Positions 36,002-44,739 of a stretch of 64,000 nt of DNA are shown in pieces. The notes beneath the pieces were generated by a model. The model did no database searches. It saw nothing but the letters and a program-made list of their open reading frames with translations, and was not told the DNA's origin. The position numbers and the translations under genes were made by a program. Origin of the DNA: Paraburkholderia tuberum STM678 (GTDB lineage: Bacteria; Pseudomonadota; Gammaproteobacteria; Burkholderiales; Burkholderiaceae); the NCBI RefSeq assembly GCF_902833905.1, contig NZ_CADFGP010000001.1, positions 248,001 to 312,000 of the forward strand. The letters run 5' to 3'. The first letter of the stretch is position 1. Each line of letters starts with the position of its first letter.

Positions 36002-36415
36002 CGTGAACCTCGCAAGAGTGTGCGGGATGCGGCTTGGTGAAGATACTTGCACACTCGGTCGGGGGCGTAAACCGGCGGTTGACCTTGTTGACCCGGAGAG
36101 GTTGCCGCGGTGCGATGGGGGTTTAAAGCGGGTCAAAACGCTATGAGGTTGAATCGGCTTTTGGTCGATCAGTGCCGCCATAAGTCAGGCTTTCTCTGCC
36201 TGCTCGATCCTGGACTCGCGCGACCCGGAAGCGGTGTCCGGGCGCGTTCGAATCCCGCGGCTCGTGGTCGGTCGAGGTTTCGCTCACGCGCGGTTAGTAC
36301 TAGGCTAGAAGCCGGATCGACGAAGACCGGCTGACGCGCGAACCATCCCCGGTCGCGTTGGCCCGTGTTCGACGTGTTTTCATCGGCGTGTTGCCGCAAT
36401 GGAGCGAGGTCCACC
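36002..36415. other. Intergenic gap before adenosine-specific kinase gene
   Basis: About 410 bases between divergent genes, so it must hold both promoters. No gene is visible. A GTTCGAATCCC stretch near 36250 resembles a tRNA T-arm but lacks matching acceptor and anticodon arms. Confidence 0.5.
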
Positions 36416-36901
36416 ATGCAATTGTCCGCCGTCAAGGTCGTCAAGCCCGAAGCGACCAACTTCATTCTCGGGCAAAGCCACTTCATCAAATCTGTCGAGG
36501 ATATTCACGAAGCGATGGTCGGCACGGTGCCCGGCATCAAGTTCGGTCTCGCGTTTTGCGAGGCTTCCGGCAAGCGCCTCGTGCGGCGCTCCGGCACCGA
36601 CGAAAGCCTCGTCGAGATGGCATGCCAGAACGCAACCAACGTCGGCGCGGGCCATAGCTTCTTCGTGTTTCTGGGCGACGGCTTTTTCCCCGTCAACGTG
36701 CTGAACACGATCAAGGCCGTGCCGGAGGTCTGCCGCATCTTCTGCGCAACGGCGAATCCCGTCGAAGTGCTGATCGCTGAAACAGATCAGGGGCGAGGCA
36801 TCGTCGGCGTGGTCGATGGTTTTTCGCCTGTCGGCACGGAAAGCGCGGAGGACATTCAATGGCGCAAGGATCTTTTGCGCACGATAGGCTACAAGCTGTA
36901 G
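36416..36901 (+). CDS. Adenosine-specific kinase family protein
   Basis: A 161-residue protein of the adenosine-specific kinase family (PF04008), small enzymes first noted in archaea that phosphorylate adenosine to AMP. It matches the family over its full length: NFILGQSHFIKSVEDIHEAM, IKFGLAFCEASGKRLVRRSG, VGAGHSFFVFLGDGFFPVNV and GIVGVVDGFSPVGTESAEDI. It lies 51 bases before the Ap4A phosphorylase gene in the same direction, a pairing that suggests adenine nucleotide salvage or control. Confidence 0.88.
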   Translation: MQLSAVKVVKPEATNFILGQSHFIKSVEDIHEAMVGTVPGIKFGLAFCEASGKRLVRRSGTDESLVEMACQNATNVGAGHSFFVFLGDGFFPVNVLNTIKAVPEVCRIFCATANPVEVLIAETDQGRGIVGVVDGFSPVGTESAEDIQWRKDLLRTIGYKL

Positions 36902-36952
36902 CGGCTGCGCGTTCACCCCCTTCACGCGCGCCGCCACGCCTGCCGACATCCT

Positions 36953-37855
36953 ATGGAACGACAACGACGCCTGATTCCGGGCACGCTGTGGCCCGCCATT
37001 GTGCGACGGACCGGACATGCGCTGAGCTGCGGCGCGCTGCGACCGATCGACACGCAACAGTCCGTGATCGACAGCGGCGGCATCCGTTTTCTCGTGCGTC
37101 GGGTGTCGAGCCTGACGCGCAAGGAACAGCAACGCGAGCAAGCGCGCAAGCTGCAGACGGCAAAGCACCCTCAGGCGAACCCATTTCTTCCCTATGAGCC
37201 GGATCTGTTCGTCGCCGACATCTCCGATACTCACCTCGCGTTGCTGAACAAGTTCAACGTGATCGATCATCATCTGCTGATCGTCACGCGCGAATTCGAA
37301 CCGCAGGAAGCGCTGCTCGATCTTGCCGATTTCGAAGCGCTGCTCGCGTGCATGGCCGAATTCGACGGCATCGGCTTTTACAACGCCGGCACGCAGGCGG
37401 GCGCGAGCCAGCCGCACAAGCACCTGCAGATCGTGCCGCTGCCGCTCGGGGAAGCCGATCCGTCCGTGCCGGTCGAGCCCTTGCTCGGTGCGGAGGACGG
37501 CATGGCGGATCTGCCGTTCCGGCATGCGTTCGCACGCTTTCACGCCGATGATCTGGCTCGCGCGGATGCGCCGAAGCTGGCGCTTTCCCGCTATCGCACG
37601 CTGCTCGACGCGGCGGATATCGGCGCGCTCGAAATCGACCGTGCCTGCTGTCATGCGACGCCCTACAACCTGCTGGTCACGCGGCGCTGGATGTTGCTCG
37701 TGCCGAGATCGCAAGAGCGAGTCGAAGGCGTGTCGGTCAACGCGCTCGGCTTTGCGGGTTCGCTGTTCGTGCGCGATGCGGCTCAACTGGATGTGATCGA
37801 AAGGCTCGGCCCGATGACGGTATTGGAACGCGTCGCGCTGCCTGCGAATCCATAG
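36953..37855 (+). CDS. Ap4A phosphorylase (ATP adenylyltransferase)
   Basis: A 300-residue diadenosine tetraphosphate phosphorylase of the Apa1/Apa2 type, which splits Ap4A with phosphate into ATP and ADP. The HIT-like motif is clear: GASQPHKHLQIVPLPLG with His155, His157 and Gln159, and the NAGTQAGASQPHKHLQ context is diagnostic. The C-terminal ATP adenylyltransferase domain (CCHATPYNLLVTRRWMLLVP) follows. Co-directional with the adenosine-specific kinase gene. Confidence 0.92.
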   Translation: MERQRRLIPGTLWPAIVRRTGHALSCGALRPIDTQQSVIDSGGIRFLVRRVSSLTRKEQQREQARKLQTAKHPQANPFLPYEPDLFVADISDTHLALLNKFNVIDHHLLIVTREFEPQEALLDLADFEALLACMAEFDGIGFYNAGTQAGASQPHKHLQIVPLPLGEADPSVPVEPLLGAEDGMADLPFRHAFARFHADDLARADAPKLALSRYRTLLDAADIGALEIDRACCHATPYNLLVTRRWMLLVPRSQERVEGVSVNALGFAGSLFVRDAAQLDVIERLGPMTVLERVALPANP

Positions 37856-37897
37856 CGGCCGCGCAACCCGATCGCGCAGCAGACTCACGCGACGAAC

Positions 37898-39550
37898 TCA
37901 AGCTCCGTCCGACTGCAAATACCTGTGCGCGAAAGCAATCGCCATGCTGCCCTCGCCGACGGCCGAAGCGACACGCTTCACAGGACTCAGTCTCACGTCT
38001 CCGCACGCGAACACGCCAGCCACGCTCGATTCGAGCAGGTAAGGATCGCGCTGATGCGACCAGCGTCCGGCCTTGACGACGTCATCGCCGGTCAGAACGT
38101 AGCCGCGCACATCGCGCGCGATTTCGGGCGGCAGCCACTCCGTCTGCGCATCCGCTCCGATGAAGACGAACAGACCGCCGCAGTCGTGCCGGCTCACTGC
38201 GTCGCTCGTCGAATCGCGAACGGTGATGGCCGTCAGATGCGTATCGCCATGCGCGCCGACGACTTCCGAGCGCAGCCGCACCGCGACATTCGATTTGCCC
38301 GCTAGCTGTTCGACGAGATAGCGCGACATGCCCTTTTCGAGCGAATCGCCGCGCACGACGAGCGTCACGCTGCGCGCATGATTGGCGAAGTACAACGCCG
38401 CCTGGCCGGCCGAATTGCCGCCGCCGATCAGATGGACATCGAGGCCGTGCGTCGCGCTCGCTTCGCTGCGCGCCGCGCCGTAGTAAATCCCCTTGCCGAT
38501 CAAGCGGTCGAAGCCGTCGATCGCCAGCCGCCGCCACGTGACGCCCGTCGCGAGAATGATGGTTCGAGCGTGCACGGCGTCGCCGCCATCGAGATGAATC
38601 CGCCGCGCCTGCACATCGATGCGCTCGACCGAGCGCGTCACGAGGATCTCCGCGCCGAGCCGCCGTGCCTGTTGCAGCGCGCGGTTCGCGAGTTCGTCGC
38701 CGGAAACGCCATTGGGAAAGCCGAGATAATTTTCGATGCGCGAGGACGTGCCCGCCTGTCCGCCCGGCGCCTCGCGCTCCAGCACCAGCGTGCGCAGACC
38801 TTCCGACGCGCCGTATACCGCGGCAGCCAGCCCAGCAGGGCCGCCGCCGATGATCGCCGTGTCGTATGCGGCCAGACGCGGCTGCGTCTGGAGGCCGAGC
38901 AGTCCCGCAAGCTCGCGGGTCGCGGGCCGCCTCAGCACCGTGCCGTCGATGAGGCGCAACGCGGGGCACTCGCCTTGCGTCGGACACGTGCCAGGCCAGC
39001 GCGCGGCCAATTCGGGCGCATCCGGCGCCAGCCAGTCGACGCTGATCTGATTGCGCGCGAGGAACTGACGCAGCAGCGTGCACGCATTGTCCCAACGGTT
39101 GCCGACGATCGTCACACGCGCCTTCGGCGGCTCGGCGGAAAGGCTTTGCAGCCCGCCGATGCGTTCGCGCGCGAGCGCGCCCATCTTGAACGCCACGTCG
39201 GGCGACGCCGCCGCGAGCGCATAGTATTGCGGCGCGTCGACCCGCATCACGCGCGAAGGCTCGGCCGCTCGATACGCGCCCGGAAACGGTGAGCTCAGCG
39301 CGAGCGGCACTTCGCCGAAGATCGTGCCGGGCAGACGCCAGCCCAAGGTTCGCTCGATGCCGTCGAACGTCTTGATGACTTCCATCTTGCCCGACAGCAC
39401 GGCGTATAACGCGCGCTCGCCGCCTTCATGGACCGCGAACTCGCCCGCGCATAGATGCAGGTCGGCGCACGCGTGCACGAGGATTTCCAGTTCGCTGTCG
39501 GGGAGGGTCGAGAACAGCGGCACGGCGCGGATGTCGTCGATCGTCAGCAT
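37898..39550 (-). CDS. cNMP-binding, thioredoxin-reductase-like flavoprotein
   Basis: A 550-residue three-part protein. Residues 1-125: cyclic-nucleotide-binding domain (GWRLPGTIFGEVPLALSSPF). Residues 144-215: thioredoxin/glutaredoxin-like segment (ARVTIVGNRWDNACTLLRQF). Residues 228-550: FAD/NADPH domain of thioredoxin reductase type (IIGGGPAGLAAAVYGASEGL, HLIGGGNSAGQAALYF, GVFACGDVR). The redox CxxC expected after the Gly-rich region is absent; the matching segment reads GKGIYYGAARSEA. It therefore probably does not reduce thioredoxin. The ATG at 39550 opens MLTIDDIRAV; the extension to 39598 is not used. Convergent with the Ap4A phosphorylase gene. Confidence 0.9.
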   Translation of the reverse strand: MLTIDDIRAVPLFSTLPDSELEILVHACADLHLCAGEFAVHEGGERALYAVLSGKMEVIKTFDGIERTLGWRLPGTIFGEVPLALSSPFPGAYRAAEPSRVMRVDAPQYYALAAASPDVAFKMGALARERIGGLQSLSAEPPKARVTIVGNRWDNACTLLRQFLARNQISVDWLAPDAPELAARWPGTCPTQGECPALRLIDGTVLRRPATRELAGLLGLQTQPRLAAYDTAIIGGGPAGLAAAVYGASEGLRTLVLEREAPGGQAGTSSRIENYLGFPNGVSGDELANRALQQARRLGAEILVTRSVERIDVQARRIHLDGGDAVHARTIILATGVTWRRLAIDGFDRLIGKGIYYGAARSEASATHGLDVHLIGGGNSAGQAALYFANHARSVTLVVRGDSLEKGMSRYLVEQLAGKSNVAVRLRSEVVGAHGDTHLTAITVRDSTSDAVSRHDCGGLFVFIGADAQTEWLPPEIARDVRGYVLTGDDVVKAGRWSHQRDPYLLESSVAGVFACGDVRLSPVKRVASAVGEGSMAIAFAHRYLQSDGA

Positions 39551-39831
39551 GGCTTGATTTCCCGTTCTGTCAGGCAGATGACGCAACGCGCGGTGCACCG
39601 GGTTTCAGAGGCGTCATGTCGGACGATTGGACTCGCGCAAACGGATGCGCAGACAAAGCGCGAAGTCGGCAACCGCACCGACCCAGTATAGGATTTTCAG
39701 ATCGCGATGCAGACGATCGAGCCATGGGTGCGCTTCTGAAAGACCTAAGCTGGATGAACGGCCGCGATATGAATGCCGTATTTCGTCGCTGCCATGCAAC
39801 CAGTACCGGTCGATCAGCGTGGAGGTGCGCA

Positions 39832-40539
39832 ATGGTGTTGCGATGGGTGCGAATGATATGTCTGGCGACGTACGTGTGTGCCAGCGCGCAAGGATGTCTG
39901 GCCGCGGATTCGTCGGCAGCGCTCGCGGCTCCTGTCGCGCCGCCGGTCGTCTATGTCTCCGATTTCGATCTCGACGCCGCGAACATCGCCCCTGACAGCG
40001 GGCCAGGCCACCGCGCGCGAGGCATCCTGGGCAATCTGGTGCCTGAGGGCCCGGTGCGTCAGCAGCAGGATCCGCAGGCGCGTGCGCGAGACATGGTTGC
40101 GCTGATGGCGCAATCTCTGACGGACGATCTGAAGAAGGCCGGAGTAGACGCGCGCCGCGTCACGCCGGGTGAACCGCTGCCCCACGACGGCTGGCAGGTG
40201 CGCGGCGTTTTTCTCAGTGTCGATGAGGGTAATCGGCTGCGTCGCGCGATGGTGGGTATGGGCGCGGGCCAAAGCCAGTTTCAGGTCGCGGTTTCCTGCG
40301 ATAACCTGGCTACGCCGGAGTTACCGCCGCTCTATGAAACTGTTGAAGAGGGGGCGAGCAGGGATATGCCGGGCGCCGTGATCAAGCTCAACCCGTACGT
40401 GATCGCCGCGAAGGTCGTGCTGTCGGGCCGCGATGAAAAGACGGCGGTCAGGAAAAGCGCGGAGCAGATCGCTGACGAACTCGCGCGACGGCTTCAGACG
40501 GGTGCAAGGGAGGCCGGCAGCGCAGCCCCCGCCCGATAG
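39832..40539 (+). CDS. DUF4410 exported protein
   Basis: A 235-residue protein of the DUF4410 family, exported proteins of unknown function. The ATG at 39832 follows a perfect GGAGG and opens a signal sequence (VLRWVRMICLATYVCASAQG). The mature part (VVYVSDFDLDAANIAP, DDLKKAGVDARRVTP, AVRKSAEQIADELARRL) matches the family. Longer readings to 39616 lack a signal. Confidence 0.85.
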   Translation: MVLRWVRMICLATYVCASAQGCLAADSSAALAAPVAPPVVYVSDFDLDAANIAPDSGPGHRARGILGNLVPEGPVRQQQDPQARARDMVALMAQSLTDDLKKAGVDARRVTPGEPLPHDGWQVRGVFLSVDEGNRLRRAMVGMGAGQSQFQVAVSCDNLATPELPPLYETVEEGASRDMPGAVIKLNPYVIAAKVVLSGRDEKTAVRKSAEQIADELARRLQTGAREAGSAAPAR

Positions 40540-40557
40540 GCGGCCGAAGCCGCCCGC

Positions 40558-41781
40558 TCAGCAGCCCGTCCGCTTGACGCGCTCGACCGCGAGGCCGAAC
40601 ACCGGACGCAGCTTCGTGCCGACCACGTTGCCGAAAAATGCCGAGACGAGCCACAGCCAGCCGTGCAGGCTGCCCGACACGATGCCGCTGAAGTACGCGC
40701 CGATATTGCAGCCGTACGCGAGGCGCGCGCCGTAGCCGAGAATCAGTCCGCCGACGATCGCCGCGATCAGCGAGCGCAGCGGCAGACGCCACACCGGCGC
40801 ATAGCGGCCGGCCAGCGAAGCGGCAACCATCGCGCCGATCACGATGCCGATGTCCATGACCGACTTCGCGTCGTGGCTGATCGGTGCGGCAAGGGCGGCC
40901 GCGTTCGGGCCGCTGCTCCACACATGCCAGCTCGCGACGTCGACGCCCATCGCGGAGAACGCCTTCGCGCCCCACAGCGCGAACGCCGACGTGATGCCCC
41001 ACGGATGGCCCGACAGCGCGAGCGTCACGAAGTTGAGGATCGCGAGCACGACGCCGCCGGTGAGGAGCGGCCACGGTCCATGCAGCCACGGCGATGCGTT
41101 CGGGGCGCGCTCCACGCCGCTGACGAGACGGCCGTGACGGCGCTTTTCGATCAGCACGGTCAGCGCGGCGATGGCCGCGAACACCACGAGGTTCAGCGCG
41201 ATCGCCGGGCCGACGCCGAGCGTCTGCACGAGCGAGATCGGCGGCAGATGCGGCAGCGCGGACCAGAACGGCATGTGCGCGGTGCCGATCACCGAGCCGA
41301 TGATGAACGCGATCAGCGTGACCACCATCCGTGTGCTGCCGCCGCCGACCGTATACAGCGTGCCGGAGGCGCAGCCGCCGCCGAGCTGCATGCCGATGCC
41401 GAACATGAACGCGCCGATCAGGACCGACGTGCCGACGGGCGACACTTCACCGACGACCGGATGACCGAATAGCGTGCCGGCGGAAAGCGCCGGGAAGAAC
41501 AGCAGCACGCCGATCGCGAGCATCAGCATCTGCGCGCGCAGGCCGGCGCCGCGGCCGTCGGCGATGAACACGCGCCATGCGGACGTGAAGCCGAACGCGG
41601 CGTGATAGAGCGTGACGCCGAGCAGCGCGCCGAGGACGTACAGCGCGGCCTGTTTCACGCTGACGGTCTGCGCGAGATAGATCGCGCCGAGCACGACCAG
41701 CGCGAACGCGACGGAAAGCGGCTTCGGATTGATGTTGACGAGACGGCGGGGCGCGCCGAACGGCGTGGAGAGATCGGACAT
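40558..41781 (-). CDS. YeeE/YedE-type sulfur transporter
   Basis: A 407-residue, about ten-helix membrane protein of the YeeE/YedE (TsuA) family, which imports thiosulfate in some bacteria. The two internally repeated Cys motifs are visible: GMQLGGGCASGTLYTVGGGS and GARLAYGCNIGAYFSGIVSG. These Cys lie in the substrate path of characterised members. The ATG at 41781 is preferred; 41799 would add six residues. No rhodanese or TusA partner lies adjacent. Confidence 0.9.
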   Translation of the reverse strand: MSDLSTPFGAPRRLVNINPKPLSVAFALVVLGAIYLAQTVSVKQAALYVLGALLGVTLYHAAFGFTSAWRVFIADGRGAGLRAQMLMLAIGVLLFFPALSAGTLFGHPVVGEVSPVGTSVLIGAFMFGIGMQLGGGCASGTLYTVGGGSTRMVVTLIAFIIGSVIGTAHMPFWSALPHLPPISLVQTLGVGPAIALNLVVFAAIAALTVLIEKRRHGRLVSGVERAPNASPWLHGPWPLLTGGVVLAILNFVTLALSGHPWGITSAFALWGAKAFSAMGVDVASWHVWSSGPNAAALAAPISHDAKSVMDIGIVIGAMVAASLAGRYAPVWRLPLRSLIAAIVGGLILGYGARLAYGCNIGAYFSGIVSGSLHGWLWLVSAFFGNVVGTKLRPVFGLAVERVKRTGC

Positions 41782-42276
41782 GGAGAGCGGGGCGGGCACG
41801 CTTGTCGCGCGAGGGCGGCACGCCTATGAAACGGCGGTCGCTGCTCGGGCGGAGGGCCGCGAATAATCGTTTTTGGGAAAGCTCGCGAGTATACCGAAAT
41901 GTCGCGTTGCGGCTGTTGCCCAGCAACGTTCGCGCTGCTCGATCGCAAATCCGGGCGCGCCCGGTGCCGCCAGGCTGCAAGGCCCGCCGCACGGGCGCTT
42001 GACGATGGTCGACCGCGCTTGAAACCAGTGACTTAATAACCTCCCGTAATAACGGTATTTCAAACTTGCATTGAAATCGTTATCAAGATGGAAGGCGACG
42101 GTAATCCCGTCCCGGTCGCGCAACAACGTTTCGGGCCGAAATATCGACCAAATCAGCCACGGTCGTTAAGTGGCGACGCGACGAACTGCTAATCTTCATA
42201 CGCGGCGACTCACGCGTTTCCGGTCGGCTCCACGGGTCGTTGGCAGCCGTTTCGCGCGAGCGTGGAAGGGGGATGT
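41782..42276. other. Divergent intergenic region
   Basis: About 495 bases between the YeeE-type gene and the exoprotein gene, containing both promoters. Its most striking element is the large inverted repeat at 42049-42083. No gene is visible. Confidence 0.5.
42049..42083. promoter_or_regulatory. Long inverted repeat upstream of exoprotein gene
   Basis: ATAACG (42049-42054) plus ATTTCAA (42057-42063) pair with TTGAAAT (42071-42077) plus CGTTAT (42078-42083), a 13-bp stem with a two-base bulge and a seven-base loop. It lies about 195 bases before the exoprotein start. It could be a bacterial operator or a hairpin in a long leader. Confidence 0.6.
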
Positions 42277-44667
42277 ATGAGCACTCGAAGGCCATCTCTG
42301 CTGCGGCGACGTCCATCGCAACGCCGTCATGCAAGCGTGCGAATTTCATTTGCCATCGCCATTTCGCTGACCGGACTTTCCATGACGCACGTCGCGTACG
42401 CGGCGGGTACCCTGCCGCAAGGCGGGCATTTCGTCGCCGGCTCGGGAAGCATCACTCAGAACGATGCCGGCATGAGCATCACGCAAGCGGGCTCGCGCGG
42501 CATCATCGAATGGAACAGTTTTTCGATCGGATCGTGCCGCACGGTGTCGATCAACAACGGCACGGGCGCGACACTCAATCGCGTGACGGGTAACGATGTG
42601 TCGGCGATCTACGGCACGCTGAAGGGCACCGGCAGCATCTACCTCGTCAATCCGCATGGCGTGCTCATCGGGCCAGGCGGCGTGGTGTCGACGGGAGGGC
42701 GTTTCGTCGCGTCGACGCTCGACGTCCCCAACGATGTCTTTCTCAACCCGCCCGGGTTCGGTGGCTCGGCTTACACAGGCAGTTCCACGGCGGATGTAGT
42801 CAATCTCGGCAAGATCAGTTCGTCGGGTGGGGACGTGTTCCTGATATCGGCCAGCAAGGTCACGAACGCAGGGACGATCGATGCGCCGAACGGCAATGCC
42901 GAACTCGTCGCAGGCCGTCAGGTCCGGCTCTTCGACGGCAACTTTCAACAAGTCTTCGTGGAGGTGGGAAGCGGCGGCACGGTGACGAACTCAGGCACGG
43001 TACAGGCGGCGATCATCAACGTGCAGGCGGCCGACGGCAATATCTTCGCGCTCGCGGGTCATTCGGGCGCCCTGCGCGCCACCGGCACCGCGACGCGCGA
43101 CGGCCACGTCTGGCTCGTCGCGAACACCACCGTCAACGGGGTCGTCGTCAACTCCGGCAACGTCGATGCGCGCGGGGCGCAGATCAGCGCGCGTAACGCG
43201 GACGGCAGCGGCGGCACGCTCGACATGTCCGGCAAGGACGTCAAGGTCGGCGGCGCGGAGGTGCGGGCGAAAGCATGGAACATCACCACGGGGGACTTCA
43301 CCGCGGACGTCCCGACCGCCAACACGCTCGGCGCAAGTCTGAGCAACGGCGCGTCCATCTCCGTGCTCGCGAACGGCGCGGACGGCAAGCTCGGGGCGAC
43401 CGGCGAGGGAGACATCGCGATCGAAGCGAGCGTGCGCTGGCACGGAGCCTCCTCCCTGACGCTCGACGCGGCGCACTCGCTGACGATCGCACCGCAGGCG
43501 ACCATCGCCAATAGGGGCACAGGCTCGCTCACGCTGTCCGCCGACACCTATGGTTTCGACAACGGCGGCAGTCTGACCAACCAGGGCACGATCGACTGGT
43601 CGCGAAGCATGGGCATCGTCACCGGCCTGTACGACATGAACGGCAGCTACACGCCCGGCACGGTGTACACCAACGTATCGTGGCACCCCGCGCCGTTTAC
43701 TGGGCTCGTCACGCAGTTCACGGCCTATCAGCTCGTCAACTCCATGACGGACCTGAGCGCGGTGAATAACAACCTCTCCGGCAACTATGCGTTGGGCAGC
43801 AGGGGGCTGGAATTCGCGGGTGCGCCGGAGTTCGGAGGCATCGGCACCGCCGCGAATCCGTTCACCGGTCAGTTCGACGGCATGGGGCATCTCCCCGCGG
43901 ATCTGCGTCTCTCAAGCACGGCCGATACCGGACTCTTCGGCGTGATCGGCAAGAGCGGCGTCGTGCGCAATTTCACGCTCGCGGAAGGCACCGCGACGTC
44001 CTCGGGAGAAACGGTCGGCTTGCTGGCCGGCATCAACTACGGATACATGGTGAACGTCGGCGCAACGGGCGCCATCGGTGCCCCGGGCAACACGAGCACA
44101 GTGGCCGGCGGTCTGGTCGGCGAGAACTTTGGGCGCATCGAGCGCTCGTGGGCGGGCGTAAACATCATCGGCGTGGGTCAGATCGGTGGGCTGGTCGGGC
44201 TCAACGATGGCCGCATCGATCAGTCTTTCGCGATCGCCCCCGCATCGGGCGGTGCGCAAAGCACGGTCGGCGGACTCGTCGGCACGAACCATGGCGCCAT
44301 CACCCGATCGTATGCCTACGAATTCCTGAACGGCGGCGCGACTGTCGGCGGACTCGTCGGCAGCAATACGGGCTTCATCCGCCAGTCGTATGCCGCGTCC
44401 AGGCTCACGGCGGGCGCGAACTCGACGGAGGGCGGTATCGCGGGCACCAACAGCGGCCGGATCGCGGCGAACGTGTTCTGGAACAGCCAATCGTCGGGGG
44501 CGGCGGCGGGTGTCGGTTCGGGCACGGCGGTGGCCAGTTCGAGCGGACTCACGGACATCCAGTTGCTCGAGCCGGCGAGCTTCGGTCCGACGTGGGATTT
44601 CAGCGCGAACGGCACGTGGGTCGCGGGATATCCGGGGCCTCAGTTGCGCTGGCTGGCAGGGCACTGA
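42277..44667 (+). CDS. TPS-type exoprotein with GLUG repeats (filamentous hemagglutinin family)
   Basis: A 796-residue secreted beta-helical protein. A long signal sequence (to about residue 42, ending VAYA) precedes the TPS secretion domain (about 45-160) with GIIEWNSFSIG and YLVNPHGVLIGPGGVVSTGG, the NPHG signature. Five GLUG repeats (pattern GGLVGxNxG) occupy about 605-740. No TpsB outer-membrane partner is encoded nearby. The ATG at 42277 has a GGAAGGGGG-type site just upstream. Its size is small for the family, so it may act as an adhesin or a truncated effector. Confidence 0.9.
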   Translation: MSTRRPSLLRRRPSQRRHASVRISFAIAISLTGLSMTHVAYAAGTLPQGGHFVAGSGSITQNDAGMSITQAGSRGIIEWNSFSIGSCRTVSINNGTGATLNRVTGNDVSAIYGTLKGTGSIYLVNPHGVLIGPGGVVSTGGRFVASTLDVPNDVFLNPPGFGGSAYTGSSTADVVNLGKISSSGGDVFLISASKVTNAGTIDAPNGNAELVAGRQVRLFDGNFQQVFVEVGSGGTVTNSGTVQAAIINVQAADGNIFALAGHSGALRATGTATRDGHVWLVANTTVNGVVVNSGNVDARGAQISARNADGSGGTLDMSGKDVKVGGAEVRAKAWNITTGDFTADVPTANTLGASLSNGASISVLANGADGKLGATGEGDIAIEASVRWHGASSLTLDAAHSLTIAPQATIANRGTGSLTLSADTYGFDNGGSLTNQGTIDWSRSMGIVTGLYDMNGSYTPGTVYTNVSWHPAPFTGLVTQFTAYQLVNSMTDLSAVNNNLSGNYALGSRGLEFAGAPEFGGIGTAANPFTGQFDGMGHLPADLRLSSTADTGLFGVIGKSGVVRNFTLAEGTATSSGETVGLLAGINYGYMVNVGATGAIGAPGNTSTVAGGLVGENFGRIERSWAGVNIIGVGQIGGLVGLNDGRIDQSFAIAPASGGAQSTVGGLVGTNHGAITRSYAYEFLNGGATVGGLVGSNTGFIRQSYAASRLTAGANSTEGGIAGTNSGRIAANVFWNSQSSGAAAGVGSGTAVASSSGLTDIQLLEPASFGPTWDFSANGTWVAGYPGPQLRWLAGH

Positions 44668-44739
44668 CATCGAGGGTCCGACAGAACCCGGCGCGGGCGC
44701 ACTCGGCCTTCGGTGCCGCGATCACGATGCAAGCCGGAT

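Noticed and set aside
36230..36290. tRNA-like GTTCGAATCCC T-arm in the gap before the adenosine-specific kinase gene
   Set aside because: The T-stem has a mismatch, and no acceptor, D or anticodon arms pair with it in the preceding 90 bases.
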